Positions 16,769 through 26,268 are shown, counted from the first letter of the stretch. The stretch is 64,000 bases of DNA from Hufsiella ginkgonis (GCF_009834915.1 NZ_WVHS01000001.1:1240001-1304000), one strand, 5' to 3'. Notes: generated by a model from the letters alone, not told the origin. Made by a program: numbers and translations.

Positions 16769-17494
16769 ATGGTGGATAACGGACCCGGTCAATTACATGC
16801 AAAGCTCGACTCGCTGCACTCCTTGGCGGTATTACCCCCGCATGAATGCCTCGCCGTGCTGGCGCATGAGTTTTCGGGGAAGATCGTATTCTCCACCAGT
16901 TTTAGCTGGGAAGACCAGGTGATTGCACATATGATCCTTGCAGCGAAGTTACCCGTGAAAATCTTTACGCTGGATACGGGTCGCCTGTTCGAAGAAACCA
17001 ACTACGTATGGAGCCGCACCAACGAGCAATACCAGACACGCATCGAAGCTTATTACCCCGATGGAAAATCTGCCGAAAGCTTTGTAAGCGCTCACGGTCC
17101 TAATTCTTTTTACGAAAGCCTCGAAAACCGGAAAGCGTGCTGCTATATTCGCAAGGTAGAACCGTTACGCCGCGCACTGGCTGGAAATGAGCTCTGGATC
17201 ACCGGTTTGCGTGCCGAACATTCTCCCGAAAGGGAAAACCTGCCCCAGATTGAATGGGATGAGGGAAACAACATTATTAAGTATCATCCCATCCTCCACT
17301 GGAGCACAGAAGAAGTTAAAAGTTTTATTTACGAACACGGCATCCCATACAATACCCTGCATGACAAGGGCTTTGTAAGCATCGGCTGCGCACCCTGCAC
17401 ACGTGCGGTAAGACCGGGTGAGGATTTCAGGGCCGGCCGCTGGTGGTGGGAAAATAAAGAAACAAAAGAGTGCGGTTTACACGCACATTCATGA
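16769..17494 (+). CDS. cysH: Assimilatory adenylyl-sulfate (APS) reductase, CysH family
   Basis: A 241-residue CysH-family reductase. It has the paired cysteines of the [4Fe-4S] type (Cys124-Cys125 in KACCYIRK and Cys207/Cys210 in GCAPCTR) and the C-terminal catalytic KECGLH (Cys235). The four cluster cysteines mark the form that usually reduces APS directly rather than PAPS. That agrees with the absence of a cysC kinase next to it. It reduces activated sulfate to sulfite with thioredoxin. First gene of a cysH-cysD-cysN series; cysD follows after 12 nt. Confidence 0.93.
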   Translation: MVDNGPGQLHAKLDSLHSLAVLPPHECLAVLAHEFSGKIVFSTSFSWEDQVIAHMILAAKLPVKIFTLDTGRLFEETNYVWSRTNEQYQTRIEAYYPDGKSAESFVSAHGPNSFYESLENRKACCYIRKVEPLRRALAGNELWITGLRAEHSPERENLPQIEWDEGNNIIKYHPILHWSTEEVKSFIYEHGIPYNTLHDKGFVSIGCAPCTRAVRPGEDFRAGRWWWENKETKECGLHAHS

Positions 17495-17506
17495 TCGTTA
17501 AAATAC

Positions 17507-18415
17507 ATGGTTCCTTTTAAATTGGATTACTTAGATCTGCTCGAATCAGAATCTATACATATTATGCGGGAAGTAGCGGGTCAGTTTGAACGGCCGGCCT
17601 TGCTGTTCTCCGGCGGTAAAGACTCCATTACCCTGGTACAACTTGCGCTTAAAGCCTTCAAACCCGGGAAGATCCCTTTCCCGCTGGTGCACATCGACAC
17701 GGGGCATAACTTTCCCGAAGCACTTGCATACCGTGACAGGCTGGTGGCCGAAACCGGTGCGAAATTGATCGTTCGCTACGTGGAAGATACCATTAAAGCA
17801 CGCGGCCTGAAAGAGCCTGTGGGCAAGTTTGCTTCACGGAATGCGCTGCAGGCTTATACATTGCTCGACACCATCGAGGAATTCGGCTTCGACGCCTGTA
17901 TCGGCGGCGCCCGGCGCGATGAAGAAAAAGCCCGCGCCAAAGAACGGATATTTTCTGTGAGAGATGAGTTTGGGCAATGGGACCCGAAAAAACAACGCCC
18001 CGAACTCTGGAACCTGTACAACGGTAAGATCCACAAAGGAGAAAACGTACGCGTATTCCCTATAAGTAACTGGGTGGAAATCGACGTATGGAATTATATA
18101 AAACGGGAAGGCATCGACCTTCCTGAAATTTACTTCTCCCACGACCGCGAAGTACTGGTGCATAACGAACACCTGGTAGCGGTTTCGCCGTTCATCCGGA
18201 TAGATGACGGAGACGTGATCGTTACCAAACGCGTGCGCTATCGTACCGTGGGCGACATGACCTGCACCGCGGCGGTGGAGTCGACCGCAACCACCATCGA
18301 CGATATTGTGGCGGAAATTAACCTCACCAGCATCAGCGAACGCGGCGAAACCCGTATAGACGACCAGGTTTCGGAAGCGGCAATGGAGGATAGGAAAAAG
18401 AATGGATATTTTTGA
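17507..18415 (+). CDS. cysD: Sulfate adenylyltransferase subunit 2
   Basis: A 302-residue CysD protein. The PP-loop is LLFSGGKDSITLV (about 31-43). Other family blocks are HIDTGHNFPE, GARRDEEKARAKER and the C-terminal RYRTVGDMTCTAAV. With CysN it makes APS from ATP and sulfate, driven by GTP hydrolysis. It ends with the usual MEDRKKNGYF tail. A heptad repeat separates it from cysN. Confidence 0.96.
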   Translation: MVPFKLDYLDLLESESIHIMREVAGQFERPALLFSGGKDSITLVQLALKAFKPGKIPFPLVHIDTGHNFPEALAYRDRLVAETGAKLIVRYVEDTIKARGLKEPVGKFASRNALQAYTLLDTIEEFGFDACIGGARRDEEKARAKERIFSVRDEFGQWDPKKQRPELWNLYNGKIHKGENVRVFPISNWVEIDVWNYIKREGIDLPEIYFSHDREVLVHNEHLVAVSPFIRIDDGDVIVTKRVRYRTVGDMTCTAAVESTATTIDDIVAEINLTSISERGETRIDDQVSEAAMEDRKKNGYF

Positions 18416-18421
18416 GAGTAA

Positions 18422-18499
18422 TCAGCTATCAGCCGCCAGCTATCAGCTCCTTTATGGTGCTAACAAGAGCTGACGGCTGATAGCTGATAGCTGATAACT
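18422..18499. repeat. Palindromic heptad repeat, copy 3 (inside the cys operon)
   Basis: Left units are CAGCTAT, CAGCCGC, CAGCTAT, CAGCTCC. The right arm on the reverse strand reads CAGCTAT, CAGCTAT, CAGCCGT. The centre is TTTATGGTGCTAACAAG. It fills the cysD-cysN gap and ends 7 nt before the cysN ATG, so it would be part of an operon mRNA and could modulate or attenuate cysN expression. Confidence 0.85.
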
Positions 18500-18506
18500 T
18501 AAAAAA

Positions 18507-19748
18507 ATGGATTTACTCAGATTTATAACCGCAGGCAGTGTTGATGACGGCAAAAGTACCCTCATCGGTCGCCTGTTATACGATACCGGCTCGATTAAGG
18601 TCGACCAATTGCAGGCGATTAAAAAACAAAGCAAAAACAAGGGCGAAGGCGAAATCGATCTCGCATTGTTTACCGACGGGCTGAGGGCGGAGCGCGAACA
18701 GGGAATTACCATCGATGTGGCTTACAAGTATTTCTCTACCGGGAAAAGAAAGTTCATTATTGCAGACGCACCGGGACATATACAGTATACCCGGAACATG
18801 GTTACGGGCGCGTCCAATTCCGAACTGATCATTATCCTGGTAGATGCCCGCAACGGCGTGGCTGAACAAACCCGCCGGCATACCATTATCGCTTCACTGC
18901 TTAAAATCCCGCATGTGGTGGTGGCGGTGAACAAGATGGACATGGTGAATTATTCGGAAACGGTATTTACCGGTATCGTGGCCGACTATAGCCTGATGGC
19001 CCGGCAGCTCGGGCTGGGCGAGGTAACTTTCATCCCGCTCAATTCATTGGACGGCGATAATATCGTAACCGCATCTGCTAAAATGCCGTGGTATACCGGG
19101 GTTACGCTGCTCGATTTCCTGGAAAATGTAAACGTGGTAGAAGATATCAATTTTACCGAACCGCGTTTCCCGGTACAGTATGTGATCCGGCCGCAATCAG
19201 AAGACCTGCATGACTATCGGGGCTATGCGGGTAAGATCATCAGTGGGACCTATAAAAAAGGCGACCGGGTAGTGGTACTGCCGGATGAGCTTTATTCGGA
19301 GATCGACGTGATCGAGATCAACGGTGAGGAAGTGGCCGAAGCTTTCGCACCGCAAAGTGCCGTACTGCGCTTAAAGGACGATATCGACATCGCCCGGGGC
19401 GATGTGATCGTAACGCATGATAAACAACCGGTAACCACCCGCGAATTTGAGACCACGCTCTGCTGGATGGGCAGCAAACCCCTCGCCGAAGGCAATAAAT
19501 ACCTGCTGCAGCTCCATAGCCGTGTGGTGCGCTGCGTAATAAAGGAAATCCTCTATAAACTGGATGTAAATACGCTCGAAAAACAAACCAACATATCGTC
19601 TATCGGGTTAAATGATATTGCCCGCGTATTGGTTAAAACCGCCGATCCGGTTGTTTTCGACAATTACAGCGAACTGCGTGTAAATGGAGGAGCTATCCTG
19701 ATCGATGAAACAGCCTATACCACGGTAGCCGGTTGTATGCTGGGCTAA
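18507..19748 (+). CDS. cysN: Sulfate adenylyltransferase subunit 1 (GTPase)
   Basis: A 413-residue elongation-factor-like GTPase. The P-loop is GSVDDGKST (10-18), with DAPGHIQYTRNM for the G3 region and NKMDMV for G4, followed by EF-Tu-like beta-barrel domains. CysN couples GTP hydrolysis to APS synthesis by CysD. Its length is that of a stand-alone CysN, without a fused CysC kinase. Last gene of the cys series. Confidence 0.95.
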   Translation: MDLLRFITAGSVDDGKSTLIGRLLYDTGSIKVDQLQAIKKQSKNKGEGEIDLALFTDGLRAEREQGITIDVAYKYFSTGKRKFIIADAPGHIQYTRNMVTGASNSELIIILVDARNGVAEQTRRHTIIASLLKIPHVVVAVNKMDMVNYSETVFTGIVADYSLMARQLGLGEVTFIPLNSLDGDNIVTASAKMPWYTGVTLLDFLENVNVVEDINFTEPRFPVQYVIRPQSEDLHDYRGYAGKIISGTYKKGDRVVVLPDELYSEIDVIEINGEEVAEAFAPQSAVLRLKDDIDIARGDVIVTHDKQPVTTREFETTLCWMGSKPLAEGNKYLLQLHSRVVRCVIKEILYKLDVNTLEKQTNISSIGLNDIARVLVKTADPVVFDNYSELRVNGGAILIDETAYTTVAGCMLG

Positions 19749-19809
19749 CTCACTGGGATTGTCGCACATACAACTTTTCGTAAAATTTCGTTAAGTTTAA
19801 TGAATTTTA

Positions 19810-19816
19810 AAGGAGG
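19810..19816 (+). promoter_or_regulatory. Strong Shine-Dalgarno of the DUF4175 gene
   Basis: AAGGAGG sits 5 nt upstream of the ATG at 19822. Most starts in this window have no such motif, in line with the weak use of Shine-Dalgarno pairing in Bacteroidota. Confidence 0.6.
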
Positions 19817-19821
19817 TTGGT

Positions 19822-22800
19822 ATGCATGTTTCTACTAATTATGACCGTCTGATTGGTAAAATCGACGAATTCATCCGGAAATACTACCTGAATAAGATCG
19901 TTCGGGGTAGTATTTACCTCGCAGCATCGCTTTTCGCGAGTTATATTCTTGTTACATTGGCAGAATATTACGGAAATTTCAGCCCCCTGGTAAGAACATT
20001 ATTATTCTACTCCTTTATCGGGTTGAATATTTTTATCCTGGCCCGGTGGATCGTTATCCCGGGGCTCTCCTATTTCCGCCTGGGGAAAAGTCTCTCGTAC
20101 GACCAGGCTTCTGCCATCATCGGTACAAACTTCAGTAATGTGCAGGACAAACTGCTGAATACCCTGCAGCTTAAAAAACTTGCCGGCGAAAATCCCTCAA
20201 GAAGCAGCCTGATCGAGGCAGGGATCGACCAGAAGATCGCGGAGCTAAGCCCTGTACCATTTGCATCGGCTGTAAAGCTGAAAGAAAACCGGCGATATAT
20301 TAAATACGCAGCCGTGCCTTTCCTGGTGATACTGGTAATTGCCTTTACCGCTCCCTCTATTTTTAGCGAAAGTACCGAACGCTTGCTTGCCTACAACAAG
20401 AAGTTCGTTAAAAAAGCGCCTTTTAGCTTTGTGATCCTGAATGACAAGCTTTCTGCCGTACAAGGGGAAGATTTCGTACTGGAAGTAAAATTAACCGGCA
20501 ACGAGATCCCGCGTGATATTTACGTGGAAGACGGTCCGAATACTTTCAGGCTTGATAAAGAATCGATCGTAAAATTTTCTTATACGTTTAAGAACGTACA
20601 GCAAACCAAGAACATCAGGCTGCATGCGGGCGAGTTTTCCTCGGATGATTATACCCTGAACGTAAAAAAGCGTCCGTCGCTGATGAATGCCGACGTGTAC
20701 CTGGAATATCCCGCTTATCTCGGAAAACAAAACGAAACGGTAAGCAATGCCGGCGACCTGATCGTACCCGCCGGTACCCGTATCAACTGGACCTTTAAGA
20801 CCCAGAATACCAGCTCTATACGCCTGGGAATCAGTGATAGGATAGTAAACCTTCAGCCGTCAGGCAATAATGGGTTTAAGTTTGGCTACCGTGCCATGAC
20901 ATCGGGAAACTACTTCATCCTTCCGGAGAATAACGAGGTAACGAATTCTGATTCGGTATCTTACAAATTAGATGTGATCCCTGACCTTAGTCCGGTTATC
21001 GAGATGAATGAGCAGGCGGATTCGGTGAATACCAAGGTGCTTTACTTTGTTGGCCAGGTAAACGACGACCACGGTTTTTCCCGGCTTAACTTTAATTACC
21101 GCGTACTAGATCCTTCGGCCACTACCAAAAATAACGTAAAGGCTGTGCCCTTTCAGAAGAACGGGCTTCAGAGCAATTTCTTTTTTGCCTGGAACACAGG
21201 CGACATCCAGGTTAAACCCGGGGAACAACTGGAATACTATTTCGAGGTATTTGACAACGACGGGGTAAATGGCCCTAAATCGAGCCGGACTGCGGTAAAA
21301 ACCATGCGCCTGCCTACCGAGGCTGAAATGCAGAAGGCGATCGAAGCATCGTCTGAAGCCGTGAAAAACCAGATGGAACAGGCGATCAGGAAGGCTTCGC
21401 AGATTGAAAAGGATGCCAAAAAGATTAACCAGGACCTGATGAACAAAAAGGAGCTTTCGTTTGAAGAGAAGAAACAGATCGAAAAGCTGCTCGAAAAACA
21501 GTCAGAGCTGGAAAACCTGGTGAAGAACATCCAGAAAGAAAACAAGCAGAATAACTTCAACCAGCAAAATCAGAACCGGGAGCAAAGCAAGGAATTGTTG
21601 GAGAAACAAAAGCAGATCGAAGACCTGTTTAATAACGTGCTTGATGAAAAAACGCGCGAAATGTTGAAGAACATTCAGCGTATGCTGGAGCAGAACAACA
21701 AAAACATGACCCAGCAGGAGCTTTCCAAAATGCAGATGGATAATAAATCGCTGCAGAAGGAGCTCGACCGTATCCTGGAGCTTTATAAGCAACTCGAGTT
21801 TGATCAGAAACTGGCCCAAACCATCGACCAGCTGAAAGAGCAAGCTAAAGAGCAGAAAAAGCTGAGCGAGCAGTCCGCGCCAAAAGATAAAGACGGCACG
21901 AAAGATAAAGATGCCGCAAAAAATAAGGATGAATCTGGCAAAAATCCTCAGGATCAGGCAGATAAAAATAAAAACCAGGAAAAACCTGACTCGCAGAGGC
22001 AAAAAGAGGCCGATGCGCAAAAGCAGCAGAACCAGGACGCACAGAAGCAACCAAATGCCGATCAACAAAAGCAAAATGCTGCACAGGAACAGAAAAAGTT
22101 AACACCTGAAGAACAAAAGCAAAAACAGGACGAGCTAAATAAGGCTTTTGAGGACCTTAAAGAGCAGTTGAAAGAACTTGAGAAGAAAAATGAAGAGCTG
22201 AGCGACAAGGGAAACTTTAAAAATCCAGAAAACCAGCAGGAAAAGATCCAGCAACAGCAACAGCAAAGCTCAAAGAATCTCGAGAAAAAGGACATGAGGA
22301 AAGCTTCGGAAAGCCAGGAAGATGCGGCCGAGGAAATGGAGAAACTCTCCGAAAAGCTCGAGCAGATGCAACAAGAGCAGGAAGAACAGGAAAACGAGGT
22401 AAATATGCAGGACCTGCGCGAAATTCTCGATAAACTGGTGACCTCTTCCTTCGACCAGGAAAAAGTGATGCAGACGCTTAAAAACACCCGTACTGGCGAT
22501 CCCAGCTATGTTAACCTAACTCAAAAGCAGAAAGACATCCTGGATAACCTCAAATCGGTACAGGACAGCCTGTATGAGCTAAGCAAGAAAGTGCCGCAGA
22601 TACAGTCGGTGGTAAATAAAGAGATCAGGGATATTAACCTGAATATACAATCGGCATTGAGCCTGCTGGCCGAGCGTCGCACACCGGAGGCAAGCAGCGC
22701 CCAGCAATATGCCATGACGGCCATTAACAACCTGGCATTAATGCTAAGCGAGGCCCAGGAGCAGATGCAAAATGCGAAACAGCAAAAAGGAAAGCCAGGC

Positions 22801-23409
22801 AAAGGAAAGAGCAAACGGCCAAGCTTATCGCAATTAAGCAAAATGCAGCAGCAGTTAAATCAAAACATGCAGAAAGCCCGTGAACAGATGCAGCGTGAAG
22901 GGCAGCAACCGGGTCGCCAGCCAGGGCAACAACCAGGGCAACGTCCCGGACAAGGACAGGGCCAGGGTAACGGGCAGATGAGCGAGCAACTGGCACGAAT
23001 GGCCCGGGAGCAGCAAATGATCCGCCAGGCATTGCAGGAAATTAACCGGGAGCAAAATAAAGACGGGAAAAACGGGTTGGGAAATCTTGATCAAATGGCC
23101 AAAGAGATGGAACAATCTGAAACGGATCTCGTAAACAAGAGAATTCAGCAGGAAACGCTAATCAGGCAACAGGAAATCCTTACCAAGCTGCTTGACGCAG
23201 AAAAAGCGGAACGCGAAAGAGAGGAAGATAATAAGCGCGAAAGTAAAGAGGGTAAGGATATGGCTCCGAACTATAAACTGGTGCTTGAGCAATATAAGAA
23301 GATTAAACAACGCGAAACAGAATTATTAAAGACGGTTCCGCCATCGTTGAACTCCTTTTATAAAATTAAAGTTGGCGATTATTTTAAATCTTTAAATTCA
23401 GGTAAATAG
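19822..23409 (+). CDS. Large DUF4175 family membrane-anchored coiled-coil protein
   Basis: A 1195-residue DUF4175 protein. It has hydrophobic segments near residues 29-50, 56-78 and 155-175, then an extracytoplasmic beta-rich part to about 490. From about 497 it is a very long Gln/Glu/Lys-rich coiled coil. A Pro-Gly-Gln repeat tract lies at about 1029-1053 (PGRQPGQQPGQRPGQ). The function of the family is unknown; the shape suggests a stalk or scaffold. A perfect Shine-Dalgarno AAGGAGG (19810-19816) lies 5 nt before the ATG, which is unusual in Bacteroidota. The RsbW-like gene starts 2 nt after its stop. Confidence 0.88.
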   Translation: MHVSTNYDRLIGKIDEFIRKYYLNKIVRGSIYLAASLFASYILVTLAEYYGNFSPLVRTLLFYSFIGLNIFILARWIVIPGLSYFRLGKSLSYDQASAIIGTNFSNVQDKLLNTLQLKKLAGENPSRSSLIEAGIDQKIAELSPVPFASAVKLKENRRYIKYAAVPFLVILVIAFTAPSIFSESTERLLAYNKKFVKKAPFSFVILNDKLSAVQGEDFVLEVKLTGNEIPRDIYVEDGPNTFRLDKESIVKFSYTFKNVQQTKNIRLHAGEFSSDDYTLNVKKRPSLMNADVYLEYPAYLGKQNETVSNAGDLIVPAGTRINWTFKTQNTSSIRLGISDRIVNLQPSGNNGFKFGYRAMTSGNYFILPENNEVTNSDSVSYKLDVIPDLSPVIEMNEQADSVNTKVLYFVGQVNDDHGFSRLNFNYRVLDPSATTKNNVKAVPFQKNGLQSNFFFAWNTGDIQVKPGEQLEYYFEVFDNDGVNGPKSSRTAVKTMRLPTEAEMQKAIEASSEAVKNQMEQAIRKASQIEKDAKKINQDLMNKKELSFEEKKQIEKLLEKQSELENLVKNIQKENKQNNFNQQNQNREQSKELLEKQKQIEDLFNNVLDEKTREMLKNIQRMLEQNNKNMTQQELSKMQMDNKSLQKELDRILELYKQLEFDQKLAQTIDQLKEQAKEQKKLSEQSAPKDKDGTKDKDAAKNKDESGKNPQDQADKNKNQEKPDSQRQKEADAQKQQNQDAQKQPNADQQKQNAAQEQKKLTPEEQKQKQDELNKAFEDLKEQLKELEKKNEELSDKGNFKNPENQQEKIQQQQQQSSKNLEKKDMRKASESQEDAAEEMEKLSEKLEQMQQEQEEQENEVNMQDLREILDKLVTSSFDQEKVMQTLKNTRTGDPSYVNLTQKQKDILDNLKSVQDSLYELSKKVPQIQSVVNKEIRDINLNIQSALSLLAERRTPEASSAQQYAMTAINNLALMLSEAQEQMQNAKQQKGKPGKGKSKRPSLSQLSKMQQQLNQNMQKAREQMQREGQQPGRQPGQQPGQRPGQGQGQGNGQMSEQLARMAREQQMIRQALQEINREQNKDGKNGLGNLDQMAKEMEQSETDLVNKRIQQETLIRQQEILTKLLDAEKAEREREEDNKRESKEGKDMAPNYKLVLEQYKKIKQRETELLKTVPPSLNSFYKIKVGDYFKSLNSGK

Positions 23410-23411
23410 GT

Positions 23412-23843
23412 ATGATAGAAACACGGATAGCTCAATTACCGGATACGGATTTGTATACTCTTCAGCTTCCTTCTAAGTCAGAGAGCCTGGTTACCGTGGA
23501 AAACTTCATCGAAAAGATCAAAGATCGGTATTCGATTGATGAAGACACCTACGCCAACATACTTACCTGCCTTAGCGAAGCGGTAATTAACGCCGTTATC
23601 CACGGTAATAAAGAGGACCCCTATAAAAAGGTCTTTATGAACCTCGAAGTACAACATAAAAAGCTCATCATTACCATTGCTGACGAGGGTCCCGGGTTTG
23701 ATTATCACAATATCCCCGACCCTACCGACCCGGAGAACCTCGAAAAACTTACCGGTCGTGGAGTTTTCATTATTAAGCAGCTTGCAGACCAATGTATTTT
23801 CAACGGTCCCGGTAACGAGTTAGAGCTTCACTTTAAGATTTAA
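23412..23843 (+). CDS. RsbW-like ATP-binding protein (anti-sigma regulatory kinase fold)
   Basis: A 143-residue GHKL ATPase of the HATPase_c_2 group. The N-box is EAVINAVIHGN, the G1 box DEGPGF and the G2 region GRGVFIIKQLAD. RsbW-type proteins phosphorylate anti-sigma antagonists. No such antagonist or partner sigma lies next to it, so its target is unknown. It is tightly packed between DUF4175 (2-nt gap) and ybeY (stop and start overlap at 23843), so the three are probably one operon. Confidence 0.88.
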   Translation: MIETRIAQLPDTDLYTLQLPSKSESLVTVENFIEKIKDRYSIDEDTYANILTCLSEAVINAVIHGNKEDPYKKVFMNLEVQHKKLIITIADEGPGFDYHNIPDPTDPENLEKLTGRGVFIIKQLADQCIFNGPGNELELHFKI

Positions 23844-24274
23844 TGGCGGTTCAAAAGATCAATTTTTTCCAGGAGGAGATAAAATACCCGGTTAAAGACA
23901 AAGCGTTATTGCGCGCATGGATCACTGACACGCTGCGTGCCGAAGGAAAATCCTTAGGCGATCTTAACTTTATCTTTTGTACAGATAGTTACCTGCTTTC
24001 TATCAACCAGCAATACCTGGACCACAACACGTATACAGATATTATCACGTTTGATAACGGCGGGATTGAAAACCAGGTGGCCGGCGATATATTCATTAGT
24101 GTAGACCGTATCCGCGAAAATGCATCGTTGTTCGGCGTCTCCGAGCGCGAGGAGCTGCACCGGGTGATCATCCATGGAACCCTACACCTGGTAGGTTATG
24201 GTGATAAGTCAGTTAAAGACAAAAAACTGATGACCAGCAAGGAGGATCAGTACCTCGCATTACGCACATTTTAA
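23843..24274 (+). CDS. ybeY: Endoribonuclease YbeY (rRNA maturation factor)
   Basis: A 143-residue YbeY protein acting in 16S rRNA 3'-end processing and 70S quality control. The metal motif normally reads H-x3-H-x5-H; here it is HGTLHLVGYGD with His111, His115 and Asp121, so the third ligand is Asp. I believe this is common in Bacteroidota YbeY. ATG overlaps the preceding stop. Confidence 0.93.
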   Translation: MAVQKINFFQEEIKYPVKDKALLRAWITDTLRAEGKSLGDLNFIFCTDSYLLSINQQYLDHNTYTDIITFDNGGIENQVAGDIFISVDRIRENASLFGVSEREELHRVIIHGTLHLVGYGDKSVKDKKLMTSKEDQYLALRTF

Positions 24275-24347
24275 CCAGCCATCCCTATACTTCTTTATAT
24301 TAAACAAGCTCTGCCTGTTCTACAGCCTTTACACTACAATATTTGTG

Positions 24348-24355
24348 TATTTTTG
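24348..24355 (+). promoter_or_regulatory. -7 promoter-like element upstream of the ABC-F gene
   Basis: TATTTTTG matches TAnnTTTG and would give a leader of about 55 nt. No convincing -33 TTG seen. Confidence 0.35.
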
Positions 24356-24412
24356 CGTTTTGTTTAACACCTGCAGGGTTCTGTTTCCTGGTACCTTGCA
24401 TTTTATAAGATC

Positions 24413-26260
24413 ATGAGCAGTATCCTTTCTACCGAGCAACTCGGACATTCATTTAACGACACCTGGCTATTTAAAGACCTGACTCTTGGGCTGGCAAAGG
24501 GTCAGCGTTTTGCGCTGGTAGGCTATAACGGCGCCGGTAAATCTACTTTGTTAAAAATACTTGCAGGTAAGTTGGCGCCCGTCCTTGGGAAAGTAGTACA
24601 GGAGCGCGATATTAAAATAGGCTACCTGGAACAGGATCCTGATTTTGCCGGCCAGAAAACAGTAGGCGACTTTATCTACAGCGCCGATAATACCCAGCAA
24701 CTGCTCATTCGCCGTTACGAAGAGCTATTGGAACAAGAACATCCCGACGAGGACCTGCTTCAGGAATTAACCACCGAGATCAGTGAACAAAATGCCTGGG
24801 AATATGAACATGCCATTAAAACGATCCTCGACCGGTTATCCATTAACAAACCTGACCAGCTGATTGGCAGCTTATCGGGCGGGCAACGCAAGCGGTTAGC
24901 ATTGGCCAAGTTGCTGATCGATGATCCCGATGTTTTCATACTCGACGAGCCAACCAATCACCTGGACATCGAAATGATCGAATGGCTGGAAAGTTTTCTT
25001 ACTACCGGCAAAAAAACCATCCTGATGGTAACGCATGACCGGTATTTCCTGGATAATGTATGTACTCAGATCTATGAGCTCGAGTTTGGGAAACTCTATG
25101 TGTACCGCGGCAACTATAGTTACTTCCTTGAAAAGAAAGCAGAACGTGAGGCAGAAAATGCCACTGCACTTCAAAAAAATACAAACCTGTTAAAGAAGGA
25201 GCTGGAGTGGATGCGTCGTCAGCCGCAAGCCCGTGGTACCAAATCGAAATCCAGGATAGATGCGTTCTACGAGTTGGAGGACAAGACGAAGAATCAGAAT
25301 AACAAATCACGGGTAGAGCTAAGTATTACGGTAGCACGCCAAGGTAACAAAATCCTGGAGCTGGAACATGTAAACAAAGCTTTTAACGGTGTAACAATAA
25401 TAAACGATTTTAATTACGTATTTAAAAAAGGTGACCGTATCGGCATAGCCGGAAGAAATGGTTCCGGGAAATCTACGCTGCTTAACCTGATCACAGGAAA
25501 ATTTTCACCGGATACTGGTCAAATCATAAAGGGTGAAACTACTATTTATGGGTATTACAGCCAGGGAGGTCTTTCGTTTAAAGAGAATGAACGCGTATTA
25601 GATATCGTAAAGAACGTTGCAGAATATATCCCGATGGCTGATGGAAAAACCATTTCCGCTTCCCAGTTGCTTACACATTTCTTATTTCCGCCATCCAAAC
25701 AATACGGAATGGTTAGCAAACTCAGTGGCGGGGAAAAAAAACGTCTCCATTTAATGCGTGTGTTAATGACGAATCCCAATTTTCTAATCCTGGATGAGCC
25801 TACTAATGATCTTGATATCGATACATTGAATGTACTCGAGGAGTTTTTGGAAAAATTCACAGGTGTTTTATTAGTGGTATCGCATGACAGGTACCTAATG
25901 GATAAGTTATCTGATCAGTTATTCATTTTTGAGGGGGCTGGTCATATTCGTATTTATTCAGGTAATTATTCTGAATATAGGTATGAAAAAGAGAACATCA
26001 AGACAGATGCTAAGCCCAAGGAAATACAAGTAAAAACAGCACCATTACCGGTAAAAAATAAGCTTAGCTATAAAGAACAAAAAGAATTAGATACGTTGGA
26101 TGAACAGATCGGGAAGCATGAAGCGATGATAGCCAGCCTAAATGACCGTATGTTAATGCTTACCGATGCCAATGAACTCATCGCGGCAGCTAATGAAGTA
26201 TCCGCTTTAAAAGAGAAGTTGGAAGAAATGACAATTCGTTGGATGGAACTTAGCGAATAA
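24413..26260 (+). CDS. ABC-F family ATPase (ribosome-associated)
   Basis: A 615-residue protein with two ABC cassettes and no membrane segments. Cassette 1 has Walker A GYNGAGKST, signature LSGGQRKR and Walker B FILDEPTNHLD. Cassette 2 has GRNGSGKST, LSGGEKKR and FLILDEPTNDLD. A charged linker with an Arg/Lys-rich stretch (WMRRQPQARGTKSK) joins them and a C-terminal coiled coil ends the protein. It resembles Uup/YdiF-type ABC-F factors that act on the ribosome E-site. Codon usage turns AT-rich in the second half, the beginning of the AT-rich stretch that surrounds parS. Confidence 0.92.
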   Translation: MSSILSTEQLGHSFNDTWLFKDLTLGLAKGQRFALVGYNGAGKSTLLKILAGKLAPVLGKVVQERDIKIGYLEQDPDFAGQKTVGDFIYSADNTQQLLIRRYEELLEQEHPDEDLLQELTTEISEQNAWEYEHAIKTILDRLSINKPDQLIGSLSGGQRKRLALAKLLIDDPDVFILDEPTNHLDIEMIEWLESFLTTGKKTILMVTHDRYFLDNVCTQIYELEFGKLYVYRGNYSYFLEKKAEREAENATALQKNTNLLKKELEWMRRQPQARGTKSKSRIDAFYELEDKTKNQNNKSRVELSITVARQGNKILELEHVNKAFNGVTIINDFNYVFKKGDRIGIAGRNGSGKSTLLNLITGKFSPDTGQIIKGETTIYGYYSQGGLSFKENERVLDIVKNVAEYIPMADGKTISASQLLTHFLFPPSKQYGMVSKLSGGEKKRLHLMRVLMTNPNFLILDEPTNDLDIDTLNVLEEFLEKFTGVLLVVSHDRYLMDKLSDQLFIFEGAGHIRIYSGNYSEYRYEKENIKTDAKPKEIQVKTAPLPVKNKLSYKEQKELDTLDEQIGKHEAMIASLNDRMLMLTDANELIAAANEVSALKEKLEEMTIRWMELSE

Positions 26261-26268
26261 AATTATAA

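Noticed and set aside
21600-23000. Repetitive Gln/Lys-rich stretch as a possible tandem DNA repeat or CRISPR
   Set aside because: It has no fixed unit or spacer; it is coding sequence for a coiled coil and a Pro-Gly-Gln tract.
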